This document shows, piece after piece, positions 28,972 to 37,686 of a stretch of 64,000 nt of DNA; positions within the stretch are counted from its first letter, which is position 1, and each line of letters begins with the position of its first letter. The position numbers were made by a program, and so were the translations under genes. Source of the DNA: Colwellia sp. Its GTDB lineage: Bacteria; Pseudomonadota; Gammaproteobacteria; Enterobacterales; Alteromonadaceae. The stretch covers positions 1 through 64,000 of the forward strand of contig JABSOW010000016.1 in assembly GCA_013215465.1 (NCBI GenBank), given 5' to 3'. The notes under the pieces were generated by a model. It worked only from the letters and a program-made list of their open reading frames with translations, ran no database searches and had not been told where the DNA came from.

Positions 28972-30138
28972 CTAGATAACAATATTTACCTGATAAGGCG
29001 CCAATATTGCTTGTTTTATTTTATCCCCTAACGTCATCGGACAGTCAAGTACACTTTTTTCGTTCACCATAGTAGCTTGTTGTTCGACAAAATTAATACT
29101 ATCACTAAACCAAGTACCGCCTTTAAATAAATCAACTGCGCCTAAAGTGGCGGTAGTTGATTTAGGCGTAAAAAGCGACGACGGTAAAGCGATTGGAGCA
29201 AAACTGCCGGTTAATAAACACGGTTCTTGTTCATAAGCTTGCACTGCATCTAACACATTTAATAAACCATAAAGTACATTAATAAAAGGATTATAGTGAA
29301 TACTCGCAGCGCCTAACCTGTGTTCTATTCGAGCCGTTTTTTGCCAGTTTTGTTGTACGGATAAGACCTTATTATCACTATCGTATAATAACGGCTCTTC
29401 ACCCATATTTTGATTATGCTTGCCAAGCTTTTTATATAAAGCAATACTACCTTGATGACCACCCGATATATCTACCGGTGAACATAGCTCTTGTGCTAAA
29501 CCATAGCGCGTTTTCAACGCTAAACGCTCAAAAGCAGCTTCTTCAGGTAAATATAATAAACAACATTCTAGACTGGTTCGCAAAAAGCAATTTTGTAAAT
29601 ACTCGCCGAAACCTGGTTCCGCAATAAGATTATTATCTTTACTATCCAGTACGCTAACATTTAACTGCACCGCATTAGGGATGTGCACAGCACGAGTATC
29701 ATTAGTGAAAATTTGCTTAGAACCCGTAATAAGCTTACCTTGATCGCCAGACCAAACCACTGGTTGAATCAAGGTTTCTATCACCGTATTTTTACCATAA
29801 AGCTGTTGAAAAAGTTGCGGTAACTTGGTGATAATGCGCTGTAAATTACAGGCCTCTTTTAAGGGCGTTTGACCATTAAAAAGGGATACGTATTCCCACT
29901 GATTTCGCCAATATTCACAGACAATTTCACCGTCAATATCTAACAGGCGTAAACACTGATTAATTTGGCTAAAATCTAATTTTTGATCCCTGTTGTTTTT
30001 AAAACGATAACACCCTTCTAACTCAAAATGGATTTGCGCTTTATAACCAAGTCTATCTAAGTAATTCTGCACGAGGGTGATGGCATCTATGGTTAAATGC
30101 TGTAGCGGTGATGATTGTTGAACAAAATGATGAGTCAT
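28972..30138 (-). CDS. Divergent glutamine-synthetase-fold ligase-like protein, operon partner of ovoA
   Basis: I do not know a named family for this protein, but three segments in the right order resemble glutamine-synthetase superfamily motifs (numbering from ATG 30138, 388 residues): HFELEG at 37-42 (Glu-x-Glu metal site), AVQLNVSVLDSKDNNL at 156-171 (compare the GxHxHxSL-D-DG-NLF block; both His are replaced by Gln/Asn), and ARIEHRLGAASIHYNPF at 269-285 (compare the R-E-R-D-AANPYLA block). It may therefore be an amino-acid ligase or an inactive relative. It lies 33 bp upstream of ovoA on the same strand. Start is unsure: a GTG at 30198 behind AGGGA would add 20 residues. Fold and role are inference. 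Confidence 0.5.
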   Translation of the reverse strand: MTHHFVQQSSPLQHLTIDAITLVQNYLDRLGYKAQIHFELEGCYRFKNNRDQKLDFSQINQCLRLLDIDGEIVCEYWRNQWEYVSLFNGQTPLKEACNLQRIITKLPQLFQQLYGKNTVIETLIQPVVWSGDQGKLITGSKQIFTNDTRAVHIPNAVQLNVSVLDSKDNNLIAEPGFGEYLQNCFLRTSLECCLLYLPEEAAFERLALKTRYGLAQELCSPVDISGGHQGSIALYKKLGKHNQNMGEEPLLYDSDNKVLSVQQNWQKTARIEHRLGAASIHYNPFINVLYGLLNVLDAVQAYEQEPCLLTGSFAPIALPSSLFTPKSTTATLGAVDLFKGGTWFSDSINFVEQQATMVNEKSVLDCPMTLGDKIKQAILAPYQVNIVI

Positions 30139-30297
30139 AGTACGTTTAGAGTTATTACCAATAAGTAATTCGATTGTAAATACGAATATGCACGGCACAA
30201 TATCCCTATAAAACCTAAAAACAATGTAACTGGCATTTAATCCTAATGACAGTTACATATAAATACTCACTCTGTTAAACAGCAAGTTTAACGTCTG

Positions 30298-30522
30298 TTA
30301 TTTAAACAGTTTATTAAATTCATTAACCGAAAAGCCTTTTAATAATTTATCGCCTATTTTTAGCACAGGTACGCCTCGTAACCGTGTAAGAGCAAACTCT
30401 TTTTGGCCATTAGGTGATTTTATATTACATAACCGATAAGGTATTCTTTGCTGTTCTAAATACTGTTTAGCGCTTTGGCAATGAGGGCACTTATCCATAC
30501 TATAGAGTACTACTCGTTTCAT
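30298..30522 (-). CDS. Small glutaredoxin-like protein
   Basis: A 74-residue thioredoxin-fold protein with the redox motif CPHC near the start (LYSMDKCPHCQSAKQYLEQQ) and the cis-Pro segment GVPVLKIGD. GFSVNEFNKLF matches the end of glutaredoxins. It may reduce disulfides or mixed disulfides with glutathione; the partner is unknown. It stands between norB and the ligase-like gene, with a terminator between it and norB, so it is likely transcribed separately. Confidence 0.88.
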   Translation of the reverse strand: MKRVVLYSMDKCPHCQSAKQYLEQQRIPYRLCNIKSPNGQKEFALTRLRGVPVLKIGDKLLKGFSVNEFNKLFK

Positions 30523-30576
30523 AACCTTTCCTCAAGCTTGACGATAATAATATAAGATTATACCAAGCTCACAGCA

Positions 30577-30608
30577 AAAAAAAACCATGAAGGTAACTTC
30601 ACGGTTTT
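30577..30608 (-). terminator. Intrinsic terminator of norCB
   Basis: On the minus strand AACCGTGAAG-TTAC-CTTCATGGTT (30583-30606, one wobble pair) runs into nine T. It lies 40 bp past the norB stop. Confidence 0.85.
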
Positions 30609-30648
30609 ATTCTTTTCATAATGATTAACTCATTAGTAGCAATTTACA

Positions 30649-32040
<1,392 letters not shown>

Positions 32041-32481
32041 TTACCCCTCTATGTTCGGTGGCCAGTTATTAGTATCAAGCTCTGACGTCCACTTTAAAAA
32101 TTCAGCTAAATCATCAAGTTCTTGATCATTTAAGTGGAAGTTAGGCATTCTACGACGACCCGGTATATTTAATGGCTGTGCTTTCATCCAACCATTAAAA
32201 AATGGTTTAAATCCAGCTTCTCCGCCACGACGGATATAAACATTACCAAGCTCAGGAGCAAAATATGCACCTTCACCAATAAGGGTATGACAACCAATAC
32301 AGTTGTTCACTTCCCATAGCATTTTTCCGCGTTCTACCGCTTCGGTTATATTTTCTCGATGATCCCGTTTAGGCATCTCTTTTACGGTGTGAAAAGTCAA
32401 AGCTAAGAATATTAAGAAGAAGAAAACACTTCCTCCATAATAAATATTCCTTGCCATGCCTTTAGTAAAGCTCTCTGACAT
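32041..32481 (-). CDS. norC: Nitric oxide reductase, cytochrome c subunit
   Basis: NorC is a membrane-anchored c-type cytochrome that feeds electrons to NorB. One N-terminal helix (IYYGGSVFFFLIFLALTFHTV) anchors it; the heme motif is CIGCH in VNNCIGCHTLIGEGAYFAPE and the Met ligand is in RRRMPNFHLNDQE. 146 residues, normal size. ATG follows AAGGGAT. A perfect FNR/DNR-type box and -10 element lie about 110-155 bp upstream. Confidence 0.95.
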   Translation of the reverse strand: MSESFTKGMARNIYYGGSVFFFLIFLALTFHTVKEMPKRDHRENITEAVERGKMLWEVNNCIGCHTLIGEGAYFAPELGNVYIRRGGEAGFKPFFNGWMKAQPLNIPGRRRMPNFHLNDQELDDLAEFLKWTSELDTNNWPPNIEG

Positions 32482-32594
32482 GGTGTATCCCTTAATGAAT
32501 GATTAAAATTCATGCGTTAGTTATGGGTAATAACTTGCAACAAGTTATCTACATTTTGCGAACAAAAAATTACTTGTGTGAGTAAAGCTTGGAA

Positions 32595-32636
32595 ATAATA
32601 GCGAGAACTACAGTCAGGGAGCTTGATAGAAATCAA
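32595..32636 (-). promoter_or_regulatory. FNR/DNR-family box and -10 element of norCB
   Basis: TTGATAGAAATCAA (32623-32636) is a perfect FNR-family palindrome TTGAT-N4-ATCAA. On the minus strand a TATTAT (32595-32600) begins 22 bp after it, which puts the box centre at about -41.5, the class II activation position. Anaerobic or NO-responsive control by an FNR, DNR or NNR protein is expected. Confidence 0.75.
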
Positions 32637-32716
32637 GGTTTACGATGAGTTGTGTAAAAATGTGTCTAAAAGTTAACTATTGTTGCGCCATATCAAAAAA
32701 CAATGAGGTTATTTAG

Positions 32717-32776
32717 ATAAAAAAACCTATGATAATATAACCTTGTATTTATTAAGGCTATTATTATCATAGGTTT
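32717..32776 (-). terminator. Long-stem terminator of the cupredoxin gene
   Basis: AAACCTATGATAATA and its complement (32723-32776) plus an inner AACCTT/AAGG pairing form a stem of about 22 bp with one mismatch. On the minus strand it is followed by seven T. It ends the cupredoxin transcript upstream of the norCB promoter. Confidence 0.75.
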
Positions 32777-32855
32777 CTGATACCCTCTTTGATGTTAATT
32801 TAAAACTCTTCTAGACAACTATTTAGTAAAAATAAAGCGAGTAAAAGATAAATTT

Positions 32856-33176
32856 TTACTTGGTGTTTTCAATAACAATCACCCGTCCCTTCATGCGCGG
32901 GTGTGGACCACATTCATAAGAAAAGTCACCCGCCTTATCGAAGCGACGTTGATAATTTTCATCCGGAAAAAAATAATCAGGCTCTTCTTTATCAAGCTGT
33001 TTAAACCATACATTATGATACTGACGTTTCTCAATATTCTTCCAAATAACCTGATCACCCTGCTCAATCGTTATCTCGGCTGGAATAAATTTTTTTTTGT
33101 GGATCTCAACAATATATTCTTGAGCAAAAGAACTGCTGGTTATCATCAATAAAAGTAGTAATAAATATAATCGCAC
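32856..33176 (-). CDS. Periplasmic cupredoxin (plastocyanin-like)
   Basis: A 106-residue secreted protein: signal peptide to about residue 18 (SSSFAQ), then one cupredoxin domain. Likely blue-copper ligands are the His in KRQYHNVWF and the Cys, His and Met in SYECGPHPRMKGRV. The start FIPAEITIEQGDQVIWKN is typical of this fold. It may carry electrons or copper in the periplasm; the location beside norCB suggests an electron-donor role, but it has its own terminator and the opposite promoter region, so this is only a possibility. Confidence 0.85.
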   Translation of the reverse strand: MRLYLLLLLLMITSSSFAQEYIVEIHKKKFIPAEITIEQGDQVIWKNIEKRQYHNVWFKQLDKEEPDYFFPDENYQRRFDKAGDFSYECGPHPRMKGRVIVIENTK

Positions 33177-33325
33177 TGTTAACTCCTTGGTAGTTTAAAC
33201 GCCAAGCTCATCATATGGCTCCCGTAATCATATTCCAGATAAACAGTAAATTCGAGTATACTAAATTTATTAAGTAAATAAGGTGATGAATAACACCAGC
33301 TATGTGTAAACCGCAAAGGGGTAAC

Positions 33326-34357
33326 ATGCCAGAAAACAAAACATGGACACTCAAAAGTATTGCTAAAATGCTTGGTGTTTCCAATGCCACGGTTTCGAAC
33401 GCTTTTAGTCGACCCGATCAATTATCTGCAAAGCGTAGACAGGAGATCCTAGCATCTTGTAAAGAACTGGGTTATGCCGGGCCAAATAAAGCCGCACAAT
33501 CATTAAGAAAAGGGCTGTTTAATATTGTGGCATTAGTGCTACCTGATAGTGTTGAATATATGGTAACGGATCCCGTAGCCAGTAAATTTGTCCAAGGCGT
33601 TGCTTCTGTTTTAGAAAAAAATAAAGTCAATTTATTACTTTTTTCAGGAATTTCTGAAAATATAAACTCGGTGTCAGATTTTGTCGACGGTTTTATTTGT
33701 TATGGCAGCCCTCGTAATACTGAGCTAATAGAACAATTGCGATTAACCCGGAAAAAAGTAGTTACTGCTGATTTTGATATTGACCGTAAAGCCTCCGTTA
33801 GTATCGACAATGAAAATGCCGCTTGTGAAATAGCTAAACTTGCCATTCAGTCACCTGATGACAAAATTGCTGTGCTAGGGTTGCGCTTGCTTGATACTGA
33901 GTTAACTTGTCGTGTTTACGATACTTCTAACTTAGATATAGACTGCTCTATTGCTCATCAGCGTTTCATTGGCTATAAAAAAGCAATTGAGCAAGCAGGG
34001 GTACAATTATCAAGTGTTGGTATTTGGAATGTTCATGAAAATAATCATCATTTTGCGTTAATGGCAGTTAAAGCAGCCTTAAATGCAAAGCCTCGCGCTA
34101 ACGTGATAATTTGTATGAGTGATTTGATTGCCTTAATCGCTTTACAAGAAATTAATGCTATGGGAATTTCAGTGCCGCAAGACATAAGAGTAGTTGGTTT
34201 CGATGGCATCGATGAAGCATTACGCTCTACGCCAACGTTAACAACAATACACCAAAATAGCGAAGAAAAAGGCATCAAGGCAGCAGAGCTTTTTATTAAC
34301 AAAGCCACCCATACCGAAAAAATTCCCTATCATGTCGTATATGGTAAAAGTTGTTAA
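33326..34357 (+). CDS. LacI-family transcriptional regulator of the sucrose locus
   Basis: A 343-residue repressor-type protein. The HTH is at residues 4-30 (TWTLKSIAKMLGVSNATVSN) with the hinge at about 45-60, followed by a sugar-binding domain (NIVALVLPDSVEYMVTDPVA; VVGFDGIDEALRSTPTLTTI near the end). I choose ATG 33326, with AGGGG five bases upstream, over an in-frame ATG at 33302. It is next to sucrose phosphorylase, and three LacI-type palindromes flank the structural genes, so it probably represses them until sucrose or a derivative binds. Its role is analogous to SuxR of other bacteria (inference). Confidence 0.88.
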   Translation: MPENKTWTLKSIAKMLGVSNATVSNAFSRPDQLSAKRRQEILASCKELGYAGPNKAAQSLRKGLFNIVALVLPDSVEYMVTDPVASKFVQGVASVLEKNKVNLLLFSGISENINSVSDFVDGFICYGSPRNTELIEQLRLTRKKVVTADFDIDRKASVSIDNENAACEIAKLAIQSPDDKIAVLGLRLLDTELTCRVYDTSNLDIDCSIAHQRFIGYKKAIEQAGVQLSSVGIWNVHENNHHFALMAVKAALNAKPRANVIICMSDLIALIALQEINAMGISVPQDIRVVGFDGIDEALRSTPTLTTIHQNSEEKGIKAAELFINKATHTEKIPYHVVYGKSC

Positions 34358-34609
34358 CTAGTATTTTTTGTATTAAATAAGTAAGGATTTGTTCATTTGC
34401 TAGGGAAAATTGATGAACAGCATGAGCAAGAGAATATACTTCATTTTATGAACTTATGAATTATTTAAATAATTTGAATAGTTAATTAATCTGATTGGTA
34501 TTAGAGTACGTTAATGAGTATCAATCTAGGAGGAAAGGCACAAAAAATTATTTCTTGTACCTTTATTTAATCGCCGTTGATGTTAATGGCCTGTTTAATA
34601 TAACGTTAG

Positions 34610-36082
34610 TTATTTCGACAATAAAGTATTTAGATCGGTTACCGTACTTTGACCTTGGTTAATGATATTTATTAACGCTTTATTTACAATCAAATTTACC
34701 GTTAGTTTTGCTGAACAGTCTTTAGCACTCCAAAGCATATTGAGTTCATTTTGCTCAAATGACAGGGTAAATTCACCATTAAAGGCTTCACTACTATTAC
34801 GTATGCCAATAAGTTTAGTCAACGCTTTGGTGATCGGCTTTTGTAACGCATCATTGATACTTGCTTTATCTAGATAAGGGCGATTAATATCTCTACCTAC
34901 CTGCGTATTGGCAAGTAAATCCATATCATTGGTTGCTGCTAATAAACCTGCATAGTAAACTTGCGGTGTACCCGGAGCAAAAAATTGTAGCGCGCGCGCC
35001 ACTAAGTAATCAAAATCATTTTTTCCAAGGGCATCATAGTATGTACAGTTAACTTGGTACAGATCGACATTACTTGCTGCGGCGCCAGTAGCCAGTTTAC
35101 TTTCACCTTCACTTTTAAGGTGGATTTCGTCAACTAAAGCATCAATTTCTTCATTAGTTAACAACCCAGCTTTACCTTCCATTGGACCGACATCAATAAT
35201 ACCAATACCGTCATGAGTATCTAATACGGTAATACAGTTTCTCGGTGAAATTTTTAACCAATTGGCTAACGCACTAAAGTCTTTATTAAATAAGCTGTGT
35301 AAAATTAATGGTGGTAAGGCGAAGTCATAAACTTTGCCAACACGCTTAGCTATTTCAATTTGGGTTTGATAGTAAGAGTGAATTTCCACTAAAGTTTCAA
35401 TGCCAAGCTTATTCGCTTTTAGGGTAAGATCTTTAATAAACTCAAAGGTATCATCAAGCATAAAACAACTGGTACCCGCTTTCTTAAGCGCATATCCGGC
35501 AGCATCTAAACGGATTATTTTTACATTGCTTTGAGAAAATTCAGCCAAAATACGGTCTAAATAATCTTGCCCACCCGCTGAGGTCACGTCAATATCAATC
35601 TGAGTATCGGTAAAAGTCGTCCAAAAGTCAGCTGATTCGCCATTAGGCAAAGCAAATTTAGTAAAACAACTACCCGGTCTTGGACGATAAATTTTTTCTT
35701 GATCTTCTTTACTTAGTCCTTCAGGGAAAACACTCTCTTTAGTTAAGAATAAATCCCAATAGGCAGAATCTTTACCTTTACTTAGTACGTCTTGAAATTC
35801 AGCTGATTGTGCTGACATATGATTAACAATAAGATCAGCCATAAGATCATAATTTTCCCCTAATGTTTTCACATCTTGCCAAGAGCCTAAACGGCTATCT
35901 ACTTGGGTATGGTCAATGGGGTCAAAACCCGCATCACTACCATCAATAGGATAATAAAACGGCAACAAATGTATTCCTGAGAATAAACCTGCTAACTGTT
36001 CGTTAAGGATATTGTTAAGTTCATTGATGTTTGAACCTGTTAGCCTATCTACATAGGTAATCAACTGGACATTGTTTTTCAT
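34610..36082 (-). CDS. Sucrose phosphorylase (GH13 family)
   Basis: The enzyme splits sucrose with phosphate into glucose 1-phosphate and fructose, saving one ATP. The 490-residue protein matches Bifidobacterium sucrose phosphorylase, as I recall it, across its length: NNVQLITYVDRLTGSNINE, DAGFDPIDHTQVDSRLGSW, RPRPGSCFTKF, nucleophile Asp in IIRLDAAGYALKKAGTSCF, acid/base Glu in LVEIHSYYQ and the third Asp in VLDTHDGIGIIDVGP. ATG 36082 matches the family start; the frame is open to 36136. No signal peptide, so it acts in the cytoplasm. A LacI-type operator lies 27 bp upstream. It could prefer a related glucoside. Confidence 0.9.
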   Translation of the reverse strand: MKNNVQLITYVDRLTGSNINELNNILNEQLAGLFSGIHLLPFYYPIDGSDAGFDPIDHTQVDSRLGSWQDVKTLGENYDLMADLIVNHMSAQSAEFQDVLSKGKDSAYWDLFLTKESVFPEGLSKEDQEKIYRPRPGSCFTKFALPNGESADFWTTFTDTQIDIDVTSAGGQDYLDRILAEFSQSNVKIIRLDAAGYALKKAGTSCFMLDDTFEFIKDLTLKANKLGIETLVEIHSYYQTQIEIAKRVGKVYDFALPPLILHSLFNKDFSALANWLKISPRNCITVLDTHDGIGIIDVGPMEGKAGLLTNEEIDALVDEIHLKSEGESKLATGAAASNVDLYQVNCTYYDALGKNDFDYLVARALQFFAPGTPQVYYAGLLAATNDMDLLANTQVGRDINRPYLDKASINDALQKPITKALTKLIGIRNSSEAFNGEFTLSFEQNELNMLWSAKDCSAKLTVNLIVNKALINIINQGQSTVTDLNTLLSK

Positions 36083-36108
36083 AAAGTAGCCATTATTTTT
36101 AGAGTTGC

Positions 36109-36126
36109 ATCTTAATCGATTAAGAT
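36109..36126. promoter_or_regulatory. LacI-type operator between sucrose phosphorylase and MFS genes
   Basis: ATCTTAATCGATTAAGAT is an 18-bp perfect palindrome with the central CG of LacI/GalR operators. The same core, CTTAATCGATTAAG, recurs at 37602-37615 before the TonB receptor. It is well placed to block sucrose phosphorylase transcription and perhaps the divergent permease gene. Confidence 0.75.
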
Positions 36127-36273
36127 ATATATTCAACTAGTCGGCAATAATTTTCAAGAACAATTTTATTTTTTATCAATTGTTGAAATATTTGTAGATG
36201 TTATAAAATTAAAAAGTAAATCAATTTATACCTTTATAAGTTGATTATACAAAAGTGATGAAGAGAGATAATT

Positions 36274-37503
36274 ATGCAACAAGCTAGTAATATAAAAATA
36301 GACGTATCCTCAGTAGAACAAGCATCAATATTACGAATTAAATTATTAACTTATATGATGTTTTTTGTTTTTGCCATGACATCTGATGCCGTTGGCGTTA
36401 TTATTCCAGAGTTAATTAGTACCTATAATTTAAGTTTGACACAAGCAAGTGCCTTTCATTATGTTCCGATGATTTTTATTGCCTTTAGCGGTTTATTCTT
36501 AGGTTATCTCGCCGATAAATGGGGCAGAAAAGCCACCATAATAACCGGCCTTTTAATTTTTTCTATTGCCTGTTTTCTCTTTTCTATCGGTAATTCATTC
36601 TTCTACTTTCTCTCCTTATTGGCACTGATTGGTATCGCTGTAGGTTTATTCAAAACAGGCGCTTTAGCGCTCATTGGTGATATCTCAACATCAAATAAAG
36701 AGCACACTTCAACCATGAATACCGTTGAGGGCTTCTTTGGTATCGGCGCAATGGTCGGCCCTGCTATTGTTAGTTATTTATTAATATCAGGGGTTTCTTG
36801 GAAATACTTATATATTTGTGCCGGCTTATTGTGTGTTTTACTCTGCTTAACAGCCATGAAAACAAACTATCCAAAAACTAAAAAAAGTGCTGATGAAAAA
36901 ATCAACTTAAAGAGCTCTCTTAAAATAATGAAAGACCCTTTTGCTATTGGTTTTTCATTGGCAATAGCTTTGTATGTTGCTACTGAAGTTGCCATATATG
37001 TTTGGATGCCAACATTATTAGCGGAATATAGCGGTTCACTGGTATGGCTAGCGACCTATGCACTGACCATTTTTTTCGCTTTACGAGCTGGTGGTAGGTT
37101 TTTAGGGGTCTTTTTATTAAAGCACTTTGATTGGCAGCCAGTAATGTTTTGGCTTTCATTAGCGGTATTTCTTTGCTATTTAGGCACCGCACTTATCGGT
37201 GTTGATGCCGCAGTAGTTCTATTGCCTCTGTCAGGCTTATTTATGTCCATGATATATCCCACTCTAAATTCCAAGGGGATCAGTTGCTTTCCTAAAGCTA
37301 AACATGGTGCAGTAGCCGGTGTAATCCTTTTCTTTACTGCCGTTTCTGCTGCTATAGCGCCGTTACTTATGGGCATAGTAAGTGATTTATTTGGTCATGT
37401 AACTTACGGTTTCTATTTAGCAACGTTTTTCGCCGCAGCGCTAACCTTAATCGCCACTTTTAATTTGATAAAAAATCCAACTAAAGAAAAGATTTTAAAA
37501 TAA
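36274..37503 (+). CDS. MFS sugar permease (probable sucrose transporter)
   Basis: A 409-residue major-facilitator protein with 12 predicted membrane helices and the conserved loop motif GYLADKWGRKATIITG between helices 2 and 3; the central cytoplasmic loop is around KTNYPKTKKSADEKINLK. Substrate cannot be read from sequence. Placement among sucrose phosphorylase, a LacI regulator and a TonB receptor argues for sucrose uptake across the inner membrane. ATG follows GAGAGAT. Confidence 0.82.
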   Translation: MQQASNIKIDVSSVEQASILRIKLLTYMMFFVFAMTSDAVGVIIPELISTYNLSLTQASAFHYVPMIFIAFSGLFLGYLADKWGRKATIITGLLIFSIACFLFSIGNSFFYFLSLLALIGIAVGLFKTGALALIGDISTSNKEHTSTMNTVEGFFGIGAMVGPAIVSYLLISGVSWKYLYICAGLLCVLLCLTAMKTNYPKTKKSADEKINLKSSLKIMKDPFAIGFSLAIALYVATEVAIYVWMPTLLAEYSGSLVWLATYALTIFFALRAGGRFLGVFLLKHFDWQPVMFWLSLAVFLCYLGTALIGVDAAVVLLPLSGLFMSMIYPTLNSKGISCFPKAKHGAVAGVILFFTAVSAAIAPLLMGIVSDLFGHVTYGFYLATFFAAALTLIATFNLIKNPTKEKILK

Positions 37504-37593
37504 ATTTCAATATTATCAATAGATTAAACATAAGTTCCATACAACCTTCTTTGTCTGAAAAATAAACACTTGCAATAAGTTTAATTTTCAGCA

Positions 37594-37643
37594 ACCATAG
37601 ACTTAATCGATTAAGTTAGCCCTTGAGCGATTAAGTCTATGGT
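37594..37643. promoter_or_regulatory. Double LacI-type operator in a large palindrome before the TonB receptor
   Basis: CTTAATCGATTAAG (37602-37615) and the imperfect CTTGAGCGATTAAG (37622-37635) stand 20 bp apart centre to centre. Both lie inside a larger inverted repeat whose 16-bp arms, ACCATAGACTTAATCG and its complement, run 37594-37609 and 37628-37643. Two repressor dimers could bind about two helical turns apart. It is 44 bp upstream of the receptor start. Confidence 0.75.
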
Positions 37644-37686
37644 TATATTAAAAACACTAAAACATAATTAAACATGGGGTGAGTAC

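Noticed and set aside
34610..36082. Amylosucrase or alpha-glucosidase
   Set aside because: Length and motifs (DAGFDPIDHTQVD, RPRPG, LDTHDGIGIIDVGP) follow sucrose phosphorylase, and the longer amylosucrase N-terminal domain is missing.
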